Below, piece by piece: positions 25,616 through 37,949 of a stretch of 64,000 bases of DNA; positions within the stretch are counted from its first letter, which is position 1; every line of letters starts with the position of its first letter. This DNA comes from Symbiodinium sp. CCMP2592 (Eukaryota; Sar; Dinophyceae; Suessiales; Symbiodiniaceae). A model generated the notes under the pieces. It was not told where the DNA came from and searched no databases. It saw only the letters and a list, made by a program, of their open reading frames with translations. The stretch is from positions 267,827-331,826 of the forward strand of contig CAJNDT010001247.1 in assembly GCA_905221615.1 (NCBI GenBank), given 5' to 3'. A program made the translations under genes and the position numbers.

Positions 25616-28600
25616 CTCCGGCGCAATCCACAACATGGGAGTTTCCGAAAATTAGGGGTACCTAAGGGTTCCTTTTAAAGGGTTACTCTAACGGTACTAT
25701 AAGGGTTCCTTTAAAGGGCTCTTTAAGGGTGTAGAGTTGTCGGAATTAGGCGTAGCTTATTTTGGGGTCCTTATAATAAGGATCCTACTATTTACGGTGC
25801 TATATTAGGGTCCCCTGTTTTCGGAAACTCCCACGTGAAAAGGACTGACGGCACGTAGGGAAGAGGGTCTTAGGGCGAGCTCAGCTAGGCCCCAACTACG
25901 ATCGGGGCCTTTATAATGGGAATAGGGTTTTGGGACCAATTATATATGCTTCCAAGATAACTTCAAAGTTAAATTTTTAAACTTTAGCCTCCTTATCATG
26001 GTTCATATAGAAACCCGAAAAGTTGAAGTCCTAAGAGCCAACCAGACGAACGCCGAGAAATGATACCTAAAAGGTCATGGGACTTAGTAACTAGGGTTAT
26101 ATCTCAGGTAGCTATACTTATAACTACTTATAACCCCAACTAACTGTACTTATAACCTTACTTACTAAGTCCCCACCCCTATGGATCCGTTATAGAGCCC
26201 TTTAAGGAATCCCTTAAGGAACCCGTGAAGTTACTAAGTCCCATGATCCTCCGAGTAGGGCTTGGGAGGTCGGAGGGTTTCGGGCTCGGAGTTCACCTTC
26301 CCGGGGTCTTACTTGGAAGCTTAGGGGACTTACGGCGGATGATATAAATCCTGCATTTCTTTAAGGACCCTAAACTATGGGAATTATGGCATATTCCTTA
26401 TTATGGGTCATGCAGGGTTTATATCATCTACCGTAGTAGGTACGGTTGCTTGAAAGGGTTCCTTCAAGGGCTCTTCGAAAGAGAATCTATAGGGGGTTCC
26501 ATGGATGGGAGGGGTTTGAGAGTTGCTTCGGGGCCCAGAGGATTTGGTAAGTAGGTGATAGGTAGGGATATAAGTAGGCTTTAGAAATGGAGTCTCCCCA
26601 ATTATAACCCTACTTATAACCTACTTATTAAGTCCTCTAGGCCTCTGAGTAATCCCTCAAAAGCATGGCCAACCAGAAACGCGACAAAGAGTAAACATTA
26701 CACCCCTAAACCTGGAATCTCCGAAGAAGCAAAGTGAAGAAAACGAAAACCTGGTGACCTGTGAAACGCTCCGGAACCCTGAATCCCTACACTTCAAAAG
26801 CCAAACCTCCAACTTGAGCTTCCTAATTTAGGCCCTGCCCGAAACGCGAAACCCTGAACCTTTGACCCTTCTTGGAGGTGCGGGGCACATGTAACTCATC
26901 AGCTGTACATATTGCCTGAGCAAACGGCTTCTGTAAATCGAAACTGTTACTGAGTTGTAGTCACAGTCGTGACTAGGGTTTACGCATCCACAACTTAGAC
27001 CCCCGCGAGGATCTAGAAAGTAGATCTCCTAATGTGGGGCCCCTTTTTTACTGAGGGTACTTTTTAGGAACCCCCATTAAGGAATCTACTTTTTGGATCC
27101 TCCCGGTGGGAAGCAAGTAAGACTCCTGCAGAGACCCCTTAAACTTGACCCCGAAGATCAACCGCCCTGAGAAAAAAAAGGCGTCGAACCAAGATCCCAG
27201 TCCCGTTCCCTCAACCCGAAACCCTCAAACCCAAAGCCCAAAAGCCCTAAACCCTGTAAAACCCTCAACCCCTAAAGCCCTAAAACCCTAAAGCCTTAAA
27301 CACCTAAACATCCCTAAAACCTCAAACCCTCAAGCCCTGAAGCCCTAAAATTCCCTAAAGCCTCAAACCCGAGATCCTATACTCCCTTAAACCCTAAAAC
27401 CCTACATCTAAAGCCCTGAAGCCCTAAAGCCTCAACGCCTGAAGCCCTAAAATCCCCTGAAACCTCAAATCCTCAACCCCTGCAGCCCTAAAAACACGCG
27501 AGATCCTCCCCTAAACCCTAAAACCCGACATCTAAGGCCCTGAACCCTAAAAACCTCAAACCCGAAACCCCCGTCCTGGCAGCGGGACACGCCTTGAAGT
27601 GACAGCAGGCCGCAACGCTCGATCGAGAGCTCCTAGGAGGGGGTGTCTATTTTTGGGTTTAGGGGTTTAGGGGTTTAGGGTTTAGGGGTTTAGGGGTTTA
27701 GGGTTTAGGGGTTTAGGGTTTAGGGGTTTAGGGGTTTAGGGTTTAGGGGTTTAGGGGTTTAGGGTTCGAGGTTTCTAAGTAGCCCATTTGTAATTTTAGG
27801 GTTCCTTGACTAGGAGGTTTAGGGTTTCTCTAAGGGTTTAGGGTTGATGGTTTAGGGTTCCTTTACGGTTTTAAGGTTTTGCTCGTTTAGGGTTGATGGT
27901 TCCGATAAAGGGTTTAGGGTTTCTCTAAGGGTTTAGGGTTGATGCTTGAGGGTTCCTTTACGGGCTTACGGTTTTGCTAGTTTAGGGTTGATGGTTCCGT
28001 TAAAGGGTTTAGGGTTTAGGGTTCCTTTACGGGTCCAGGACTTACCCAGGTTCCTGAGTAGCCCCTTAGTTTTAACGGGTACCCATCTTTTCCTACTATT
28101 TGGTTTTAGTAAGGGAACCCGAAAAGGAAAAACAAGTGCAACCGGATACTACCAGGGAACCTAGGTTTTGAGAACCAAGACAAATCCTCGCTCCTTTCCT
28201 TCGAAAAGGTCGGCTTAATGCGGGGTTGCCTTGTAGCATCCTCAATATAAATATGGTTACACCAAAATACGGAACTACTATGGAGACTATAGGTAGTGTT
28301 TAGCTGTCAGCGGTTCGAGGTTGGGGCCCGTGCGAGGCCTTCTACTGTCTCAGGGCTTGGTATTCTTGGCATGAGTCTGGAACGTGGAGGGTCGGGGGGC
28401 TCAGTAAGTAGTTATTTTAGAGACTTAAAAGTACCATAACCCCAATTAGGGTCCCCTTTAAGGGACGAATAAATCTACTTATAACCTACTTACTAAGTCC
28501 CCCGACCCTCCAAGAAACGACCTCCTGCTTGGTACCTTTGAATTTCGCCTACACGTTTGGGACATGTGGCTCGCCGTGGAAGTAAGCTGTGCCGGCAAAC

Positions 28601-30158
28601 CCTTAACAGGAACCCTTAGAAAAGCCTTACTCCGCCTTGATTAAGGTCCCTCTATGAAACCCTACTAGTAGCCCTTCCCTTAAACCAGCCCTTAAGGGAG
28701 CCCCGAAGGTACGGCAAGTGAGTGAATGAAGGAAAGTTCGAAAAGGAGTGCGCGGTGGGTAGGTTAGGGCCCTCCCAGGCCAGCACAGGCTACTGGTTAC
28801 TTGCCCCGCGAGCGCTGGTCCACTCGGGGTACCAGCTCCGCTACCAATTTGAAATTGGGGGGCTTTTTCACCTTGAGCAATTCAGGTGATTCTGCGGGTC
28901 CATGTGTACACTGATCAGGTACTAAAGCTGCAGGCAGTACACTTGACTTGCACGTAGCAAGAAAGTTCTTTGCCGCCAGCCTTCCCATAGCAACGCACAA
29001 GATATACTCTCACTAATGTGCAAGGAGGCTTGAACACCTCGCCAGAATGCCGAATGAACCCCTATAAAATTCGGAATGCAGCCCTATATACTTCTTGCAT
29101 TTATGCAGCTCCCTATAGTAACTTACGTGCTGCGAACCTACTAAACCCGAAACTCTACATCCTAAGCCCCAAAGCCAGAACTTCAAAAAACTGCACACCC
29201 CCACACCACTAAACTTCACTAAACCCCAAACCCCTAAACCTCTAGACCCTCCCAAACCCCTAAACCCCCCAAACCCCAAACCTCTGAACCTCTGAACCCT
29301 CAAACCCACACCCCTAAACCCCTGAACTCCAAAAACCCCAAGTATCGATCTGAAACCCTGAAATCCCCTAAACCGTAAACTAAACCCTAAGTCACCAAAC
29401 CACTACACTTCACTATCGATCCAAACCCTACGAACCCCAAAGCTTCACTCAAGCCCCCAAACCCCCAAGCCCCTAAACCCCTGAACCCCCAAGCCCTACT
29501 GTTGATGATATAAATCCTGCATTACCCATAATAAGGAATATACCGTTATTCCCATAGTTTAGGGTCCTTAAGGTAATGCAGGATTTATATCATCAACCGT
29601 AGTGATTCGCTTCTGCGTTGTCCCAAGACTGCCTGCATAAAGCCTCAACCCCAAATCCCCACACCTCTGAACCCTCAACTTTCTACCCAAAACCCACCCA
29701 AAAACTCCCCACCCCCCAACAAAAAAAAAACAAAACAAACATAAAAAAAACAACAAACAAAACAGAGGCGTCGATTACCGCAACCCCAATCTCCGGCCTC
29801 GAGCTCTTGAAGTGGCGGCAGCCTGAGGACTAGGAATCCTTGCCCTCAGGGAATCCTTCGGTTGATGATATAAATCCTGCATTACCCATAACAAGAAGCA
29901 TACCAGAATTCCCACAGTTTAGGGCCCTTAAGGTAATGCAGGATTTATATCATCAACCGTTTTGGAGGATCTACAGTTCTCCTTTCAGGTTTCCTTCGAG
30001 GGTCCAAATGCTCCTTAGAATAGCAATAACATTAATATGGATAGTAATAACAATAAACAACAATGTAAATAATTGATAATTCAGTAAATCAATCAAGCAC
30101 AAAGACACAAATACATAATGAATAACCAAATAAAATAAATGAACATGATATATATATT

Positions 30159-30213
<55 letters not shown>

Positions 30214-33200
30214 CACACACATAGACTTCGGCCCCAAAATACCTTCTTAGGGACTACTTCGAGGCCAAGGTACACATCATATGGGCCCATGGACCCTTAG
30301 GGTTCTGACAGCTCGTTGCTGTAACAAGGCTTTAGATTCGAGTTTAAGTTTAGGGTCAAGGGCTCCGTGTTTTCGGGTTCAGAGTTTTAGCATTCAGGGT
30401 TGGGGCATGGATCTTGGTTTTCAGGGTTCTGGTTTCTTGGAGGGCGACATTTTAAGTAGCTATTTCATATTGCAGACCTATAAGTTAGCTGAAAGGTATC
30501 ACAACCCGTTTGGGGCCCCTTTTAGGGTACCTACAAAACTACATATGGCCTACTTACTGAGTCCAAGATAAGGCACCCCAGAAACCACCCTTAGTCCTGA
30601 ACCCTAAGCCTTAATCCCTGAATCCACAACAAACGAAGCTGTTGTTCGGCCCCCAAATACCTGAGTCAACAACCATTAATTACTAGGATACCCAGTAACC
30701 TAAGAATAAAAAGGCCTCTCTTCTTAGTATTGGGTAACTTTATCAGGAACCTAGGACTACAAAAAGGGAATAAGGCTACTACTGGGCATCCTAGCTTTTG
30801 AAACCCTAAACCCTAAACCCAGAACCTTAAACCCTAAACCCTAAACCCAGAAACCTCAACCCTAAACCCAGCACCCAGAACCTTCTGGGCATGCTAGCCA
30901 AACACCTGGGTCAACAACACGTACACCCCGGAAGTCGAAGCCCTCAACCCATGGGCCTCGATCTCAGTGACTAGGCGACATGCAAACCACCAAAACTCCA
31001 CGGTTCAGGGTTTAGGGTTTAAGGTTTAGGGTTTAGGGTTTAAGGTTTAGGGTTTAGGGTTTAAGGTTTAGGGTTTAGGGTCAATCGAAGTACTCCGGAC
31101 TCCGAGGCCCATAGATTGAGGCTGGCCTGAATCGTGGCTGCGTCTGAGATCACCGGTGTGGCGTGCACTGACCCCAGTTGGGTTGCAACAATCAAACATA
31201 TCAGTGTGAAACCCCCCAACCCTACAGATTCGTTGAATTCCTTCGTCTGTATGTGCTCTGTGAGTCCGAGTGAAATACAAAGCATAACATCACAATGCCC
31301 AACCAGCTTGAAGGACTTTCGTTTTGATAGCTTTAGGGTGTCAGGAACGGGTTGCGGCTAGTTAGTGCCTTCAAGGTTTTGGAAACGATAGAAGACTTGC
31401 ATTATTAGATACTCAGGGCTGTGTAGTTCTTTTCTAAAACAGATTGTCATGAACCTTCCGATGAGGTCGCGGCCAGTCGAGGGTTCCCACTTCATTGTCG
31501 TCCAGGCACAGCGTCTGCACACGCGAAGGATATTGCACGACAAAGACCCAAATATGATTTAGGGTTCGGGGGTTTAATGGCTGCTTGGTATTCAGGGTTC
31601 TTGAAGGACTGAGTCTGCAGTAACTCATTTTGTTGTAACCAGTGTGCTGCTTCCAAACGTACCTCGCAACAAGGCTGGTGGTGGCCTCTTGCTCGGCCGG
31701 GCTTTCGAACGGATGAAGTCTCTCACCTAGTAATCAGTTAGCATTCGCGTTGTCGTGCGTTACGCGGATTTCTTTCGGTCATCGTGCAACACCAAAACTG
31801 GCCCTGAACCCTATGCCCTGAATCCAGGAATCAGAAACCTTACATCTGGCAAGACATCATAATCCGAACCCGAAAACCATAAATGCCAGACGCTTGTCGA
31901 AGCATCTAGCTATTGGCTGCCCGAGACTCGAAACCATACTTCTGGCCCTATTTCTCGAAATCCCATGCCCTATACAGGGTTTAGGGTTTAGGTTTTAGGT
32001 TTAGGGTCTCTAAGTGGTGCAAACCCTAAACCTGCCGTACGAGTTCAACAGTTTTAGTCACCCACTCACATTTCTAAAACTGGACTTCCTTGTCCTCCCC
32101 TACAGGTACCTTAAGGGGTCCAAACACCTACTGATCATGCGTAAACACCTGCCCAAAAAATACAAAGCTACATACGCACTGCTTTCCTAAACCCACTAAA
32201 CCCCTAAACCCCTCAACCCTAAACCCCTAAACCCTAAACCCACTAGACCCCTAAACCCTGAACCCCTAAACCCTAACCCTTTAAGGAAGACCTTAAGGAT
32301 CCGCCAAGTACGGTCCGTGGAAGCCTGGCAAGTGCTGAGGCCGGCGAGGCCCCCTGAGGTCGGTCGTTAGGGGATCTAGGGATCCTTAAGTTCTTCCTTA
32401 AAGGGTAAGGTGTTAGGGGGTCTGAAGGGGCTCCTTTAAGGGAAGGGGTTTAGGGTTTAGGGTTTAGGGTTTAGGGGTTTAGGGGTTTAGGGGTTTAGGG
32501 GTTTGGGGGTCTGAGGGGGCTCCTTTAAGGGATCCCTAAAATTTTCTTTAAGGCTTTGATAAGGGGTTCCGTTAAGGGCTCCTGTAGTGGGTCGTTAAGT
32601 TGAAGGGGTCTGAGGGATCCTTAAGTTGGTCCTTAAAGGGTGGGGTTTAGGGTTTAGGTGTTTGAGGGTTTTGGGTTTAAGGGTTTGGGGGTTTAGGGTT
32701 TAAGGGTGTAGGGTTTAGGGGTTCAGGGATCCTTAAGATTTCCCTGAGTGAATCTATATGGGGCTCAGGGGGTTGAGGGGGTTCAGGGGTTCAAGGTTAG
32801 AAAGGGGGTTTAGGGGTTTGGGGTTTATGGTTTGGGGTTTAGGGGTCTCGGGTTTGAGGCTTTGGCACCTGGCAGAACTTGGAGCCGTATTTTGGGGATA
32901 AACAAGCGGTACGCCTGCAACCGCTTGTGGCCTTTGTTGGCCTTAGCTATCCCGTAAACCACCTATAAAACAAGAACCCTCAGCAAAAGGACCAAAGAAT
33001 GGAAGAGTACCCCTATTGCCGCTTCCAGGGCCCACCCCGACATGAAGGATCTATACGGTTGTAGGTGGTGTTTCACATAAACAGCGATATTGAATTCAGT
33101 TTGAAGGTAGTGACGGCTTGTTTCTACAAGGCGGTAGGTTCAGGCTAACCAGTGTTCAGAACATAAGTTTTCAGGGTGCATATCTGTTTCTCTTGTGGCC

Positions 33201-36200
33201 TGGATAAACGGATCCTTACCCATAATTCTGCCAGAAGTCTACAACCCAGACCCCCGGGAGGATCCAAAAAGTAGATCCCTTAATGGGGGTTCTTGTAAAG
33301 TACCCTTAGTAGTAGTATCGGGCCCCAAATTAGGGGATCTACTTTCTAGATCCTCCCGGGGGTCTGGGAAGGGAGGGATTGGGGCTTAGGGTTTAACACT
33401 ATGTTCCTAAACAGGATGGAAGGCCAACTTCAGGCAAATCCTCTGAAACCTAAGCCCTGAACCCTATAATTAAACCCTAAACACTGAAGGTTTAGAGGGT
33501 GATTCACCGGAGCATTGCAGCCCTATATCGTAGGTTTAGTCTACCTAAAGTCTGTGGTCTGTACTCGTGGCCCTCGCAGATTGGCAGGTCCTGGATCTTC
33601 GTAAAGAACGTTTGGTCACTCGGGCCCTTACTTGGAGGGTCGGGGGACTTAGTAACTAGTTATTTTAGCGACTTATAAGCACCATAACCCCTATGTAGGG
33701 TCCCTTTTAGGGTACTTATAAGTCTACTTACTACCTACTTACTAAGTCCCCCGACCCTCCAAGTAAGTTCATGCTAGATCTGGGAAGCCAAGGGCGCGGC
33801 GCAGGTCAGAGAGTCCCAACCTGCGGAGGGACTCCATGTACTCTAAGACTCTAAGGGCCCAAACTCAGAAGTTTAGGGTTTAGGGTTTAGGGTTTAGGGG
33901 TTTAGGGTTTAGGGTTTCCCAAAACCACCCAGATCTTCCAAATTCGGCTGATCGAGGAACGCAATTACCTCAAATTACATCGTGATCCTACTATTGTTTA
34001 CAGGACACTTCTTACCTTACCTAAGGGATTTTGGAAGATCTGGGTGGATCGTTTCAATGGGTTCCTGGGTGCTCTTGTCATATCTTTTAAAGGGTACTTA
34101 GAGGATCACGGGACGTAGTAAGTGGGGTTATAGGTGCCTTAATTGAGGGTATAAGTAATTATAAGTATAGTTGCCTTAATTATAACCCCAGTTACTAAGT
34201 CCCATGACCCTTTAAGTAGCCCTAACCCTGCCTTATAGAACCCTTACAGATCCCTTTAAAGGAGCCCTTATAGAACCCTTATAGATCTTTTTAAAGGAAC
34301 CCTTAGTTCCTACGTCCCATGACCCTTCAAGTAAGCATGACCTAGATCTTCTAGGGGTTTAGTTATATTATCCTTAAGGGAGGCGGCTCCAAGGGGGGTA
34401 TTATATAGCCTAGTGATCCCTAACTCTCCCCGGTACTCCCTAAGGTTCCCCTAAGGATTCCTTGTACCCTTCCCCCTTGAACCACCCCCCCTTAAGGATC
34501 CTATAATTTACTACTATTTGCTTCAGAAACCACCAAAAAATAAAAAATAATAATCCCTATATTACCCCCATAAGGAATATATTGTTTTTTATTTTTTGGG
34601 GGGTTCTTAAGCAAATAATAATTTAGGGGTGGTGTATGGGCTCGAAAGAGGCGCCTTACAGGCCTGGTGTTCTTACTTGGAGGGTCGGGGGACTTAGTAA
34701 CTAGTTATTTTAGCGACTTATAAGCACCATAACCCCTATGTAGGGTCCCTTTTAGGGTACTTATAAGTCTACTTACTACCTACTTACTAAGGCCCCCGAC
34801 CCTCCAAGTAGGTAACGTAGGAACCTGACTAAGGAACCTTGGGCCTCCATAAGGGTTCCTTATAGGTTTAGGGTTTAGGGTTTAGGGTTTAGGGTTTAGG
34901 GTTTAGGGTTTAGGGTTTAGGGTTTAGGGTTTAGGGTTTAGGGTTTAGGGTTTTCCGAAAATAGGGGGTACCTTATTTTTGGGGAGCATATACTAAGGAT
35001 CCTACTATTTAGAGTACTATATTAGGGTCCCCTATTTTTCGGAAACTCCCATATGAGCCCTACTATTTTGGGGTTATATGCCCAGGGTTTCTTCATCAAG
35101 TTCCTACATTACCGTGTTAGATCGAGAACTGATTAGGGCAAGGCGGCCAGGGTTTGGGAAGAGCATAGGATTTTTGCACCGTTTGGGTATGGGGTTGTAA
35201 GCCTGGACCCCCGGGAGGATCCAACAAGTAGATCCCTTGCTGGGGGTTCCTATAAAGTACCCTTAGTAGTATCGGGCCCCAAATTAGGGGATCTACTTTC
35301 CCTTTTAGATCCCTAAACCCTAAACCCTAAACCCTAAAGGATGCCTTTAAGGAACCCTACTAAGCCCCAAATTAGGGGGGGATCTACTTTCTAGATCCTA
35401 CCGGAGGTCTCGGAGGCTGTGGGGTTCGAGAGCACGGGCTTTCGGGCACCAGGCTTTTGAAGCTTGAGTTTAAGCGATTGTGTCTTCGTATTTAGGGTTT
35501 GGGGTGTAGGGGTTTGGGTTTAGGGCTTAGGGTTTTAGGGTTTAGGGCTTTAGGGATTTCTCTAAAACCTCTCGACTTAAACCCTAAAGCCCTAAAACCG
35601 CCGACTTCCCGCAGATAAAACGCCGGACGCTAGCCGCCTTAGCACTCAAGCCCGTCAAATTCTAGATCCCACACTGTACAACCTTGGTAGTAGGCCTTAT
35701 GGTATATAACTCTCGAGGAACCTTCTTAAACAAGTCGCACCAGTAGTACCCTTTGCAATTTTTTTGCGATGGCAGTGGAATGTCGAGTTTGCTGTTTGTC
35801 TAGTCTGCCAGCCCTGTCCTGAGTCCAAGTCTCTACTGAGCATATACTCCCTCCAATGCTAATTTACCTGCATTTTTCTACCCGATACCGAGATACTCCA
35901 TTCGTTGGTAATTATAGAGGTCATTGAAAAGCGACCCATTGAAGGAATGACTCGGCGGCCCAACCCATGAAGATCCACCGCTGCGACCTGACAAAAGCGT
36001 CGTAGAAGGATTTCGGGGTTGAAGACTTTAAAGTTCAGCACCCTTCGGCTTTTTGCAGGTATTGCTGTGTAAGGGTACTTTTGAGGGCTTCATAAGGGTT
36101 TTACAGTTTATGGTTAGAGCTTTGGAAGAGGCTTAGGGTTCTTGCGGGTACTACGGCGAACCCGACAGAGTTGGAGCATGTATTACATGGAGCTTCGAAA

Positions 36201-37918
36201 ACCTCCCGGCTTAGGGTTGCGCCCTATGATGAATCTATGAACTGCTGTCTTGTAGCGTTTGAGGTCGCAGGTAAACATAGCTGCCGAATCTGTGACATAA
36301 GCCGGGGGTCTGGGTTCCTAGAAGCACAACATCCAAGTTAAATGAAGGTTTAGGGCATACTTGGAGGGTCGGGGGACTAGGTAACAAGCAGCTTTATAAG
36401 CACCCTGGAGGGGATCCTAACTGGGTTATTATGATATTCACAAGTCTGTGACACAACTACCTACTTAGTCCCCCGACCCTCCAAGCGTCGGGGGACTTCG
36501 TCGGGGGACTTATTAAGTAGTTATCTCATAGACTTATAAGTATGATAGCCCCGACTAGGGTCCTCTTTACTGTACTTATACGTCTATTTAGTATCTACTT
36601 ACTAAGTCTCCCGACCCTCCAAGTAGGATCCGGTGAGGGTCGACCCACGCTCTCGAACCCGAAAAACTGGCCTGACTCTTCCAGTTCGAACTCGAAATCG
36701 CCTGCCTGCTTTGTCGGTCATGGGCTTAGGAACTTATGCGGTTTTTGCAGGTTTTATGGCCTTGTACACACTGCTTCTGGAGTTCAGCACAAATGTGTTC
36801 GGATTTAGTCGGGAGAATTTATCGGTTCAGGGCTGCGCTATGCCGGGGCTTCAGGTCTTCAGGTGGAGTGGGGGAGGTCTTGGGGTCAAGCGTAGAGGAG
36901 TTGGGGGTTCGGGTTTGGCGCTTGGGGTTTCGGGTCTCCCAGGGGCCTTGTCCCTCTATGTAGCCTTAACCCAGACCGCGGGAGTATCCAAAAAGTAGAT
37001 CCCTTCATGGGGGTTATAAAGTACCCGTAGTAGTATAGGGCCCCAAATTAGGGGATCTACTTTCTAGATCGACCTGGGAGGTTCCGTTTAAAACTACCGT
37101 GTACCGAAAAGGGGAGCCCGTCTGATTCCTAGGTCGACGGCGAGCACAGGTCATGTCGGTCTATAGCAGCTTCACGAGACGGGCAGGGACTGTGTGATTG
37201 GAGTCCCAAACCAATGCCCCAATGCAGTAAGCAAGGGAATAGTAAAAAAACCGTGTGTTGAAGTTGCCCTCAGAAGAATGACGTCATCGGTGTGTGCACA
37301 GGAATGCAGTGTGTGAGCAAAGGATGACCACCACTTTTCCCTCTCGGGGTGTACAGCAGACACGCAAGCAATGAACACAAACTTAATCCCCGGACAAGAA
37401 TGACCATCAAGTAGTGAGGGTATCTGACGGCCATTCCCCTTTGAAGGTCAGCCAAACACAATAAGACTTTAGGCTTTCAGGTTTAAGGTTTAGGGTTTCG
37501 GGTTCCTTACCCAGAAACTCCAAAACCGTTCAGCCAGCTATGGAATATACCTGAAACCGTAACAGGAATACCCCCCCGGCCTTAGTTTAACGTATATTCC
37601 TTGATTCCTGGGTTTTGGACTCTCTGGGGAAACCATGGGCCAAAAGCAAGTCAACCCCTAAAGCCTAATCCCTAAACCATAAACCGCAGCGAATGCCTGG
37701 CCCCATGGGCAGAGTGGCTCCTTGGAGAACACCGAAGTCGTTTGAGGCTCAAAGCTTGGAGAGGTTCAGGGCTTTGGGTCCAGGGTCGCCGTAAGGTCTT
37801 CGGGCTAGTGTCTTAAGGCTGTCCATGAATACTGCTATGATGGAACTAGGTTCCCAAAACCATAGCAGGTCTGGTCTTTGGGGACCTGATTCCATAGTGG
37901 CAATGTGTATGTGTGTGT

Positions 37919-37949
<31 letters not shown>

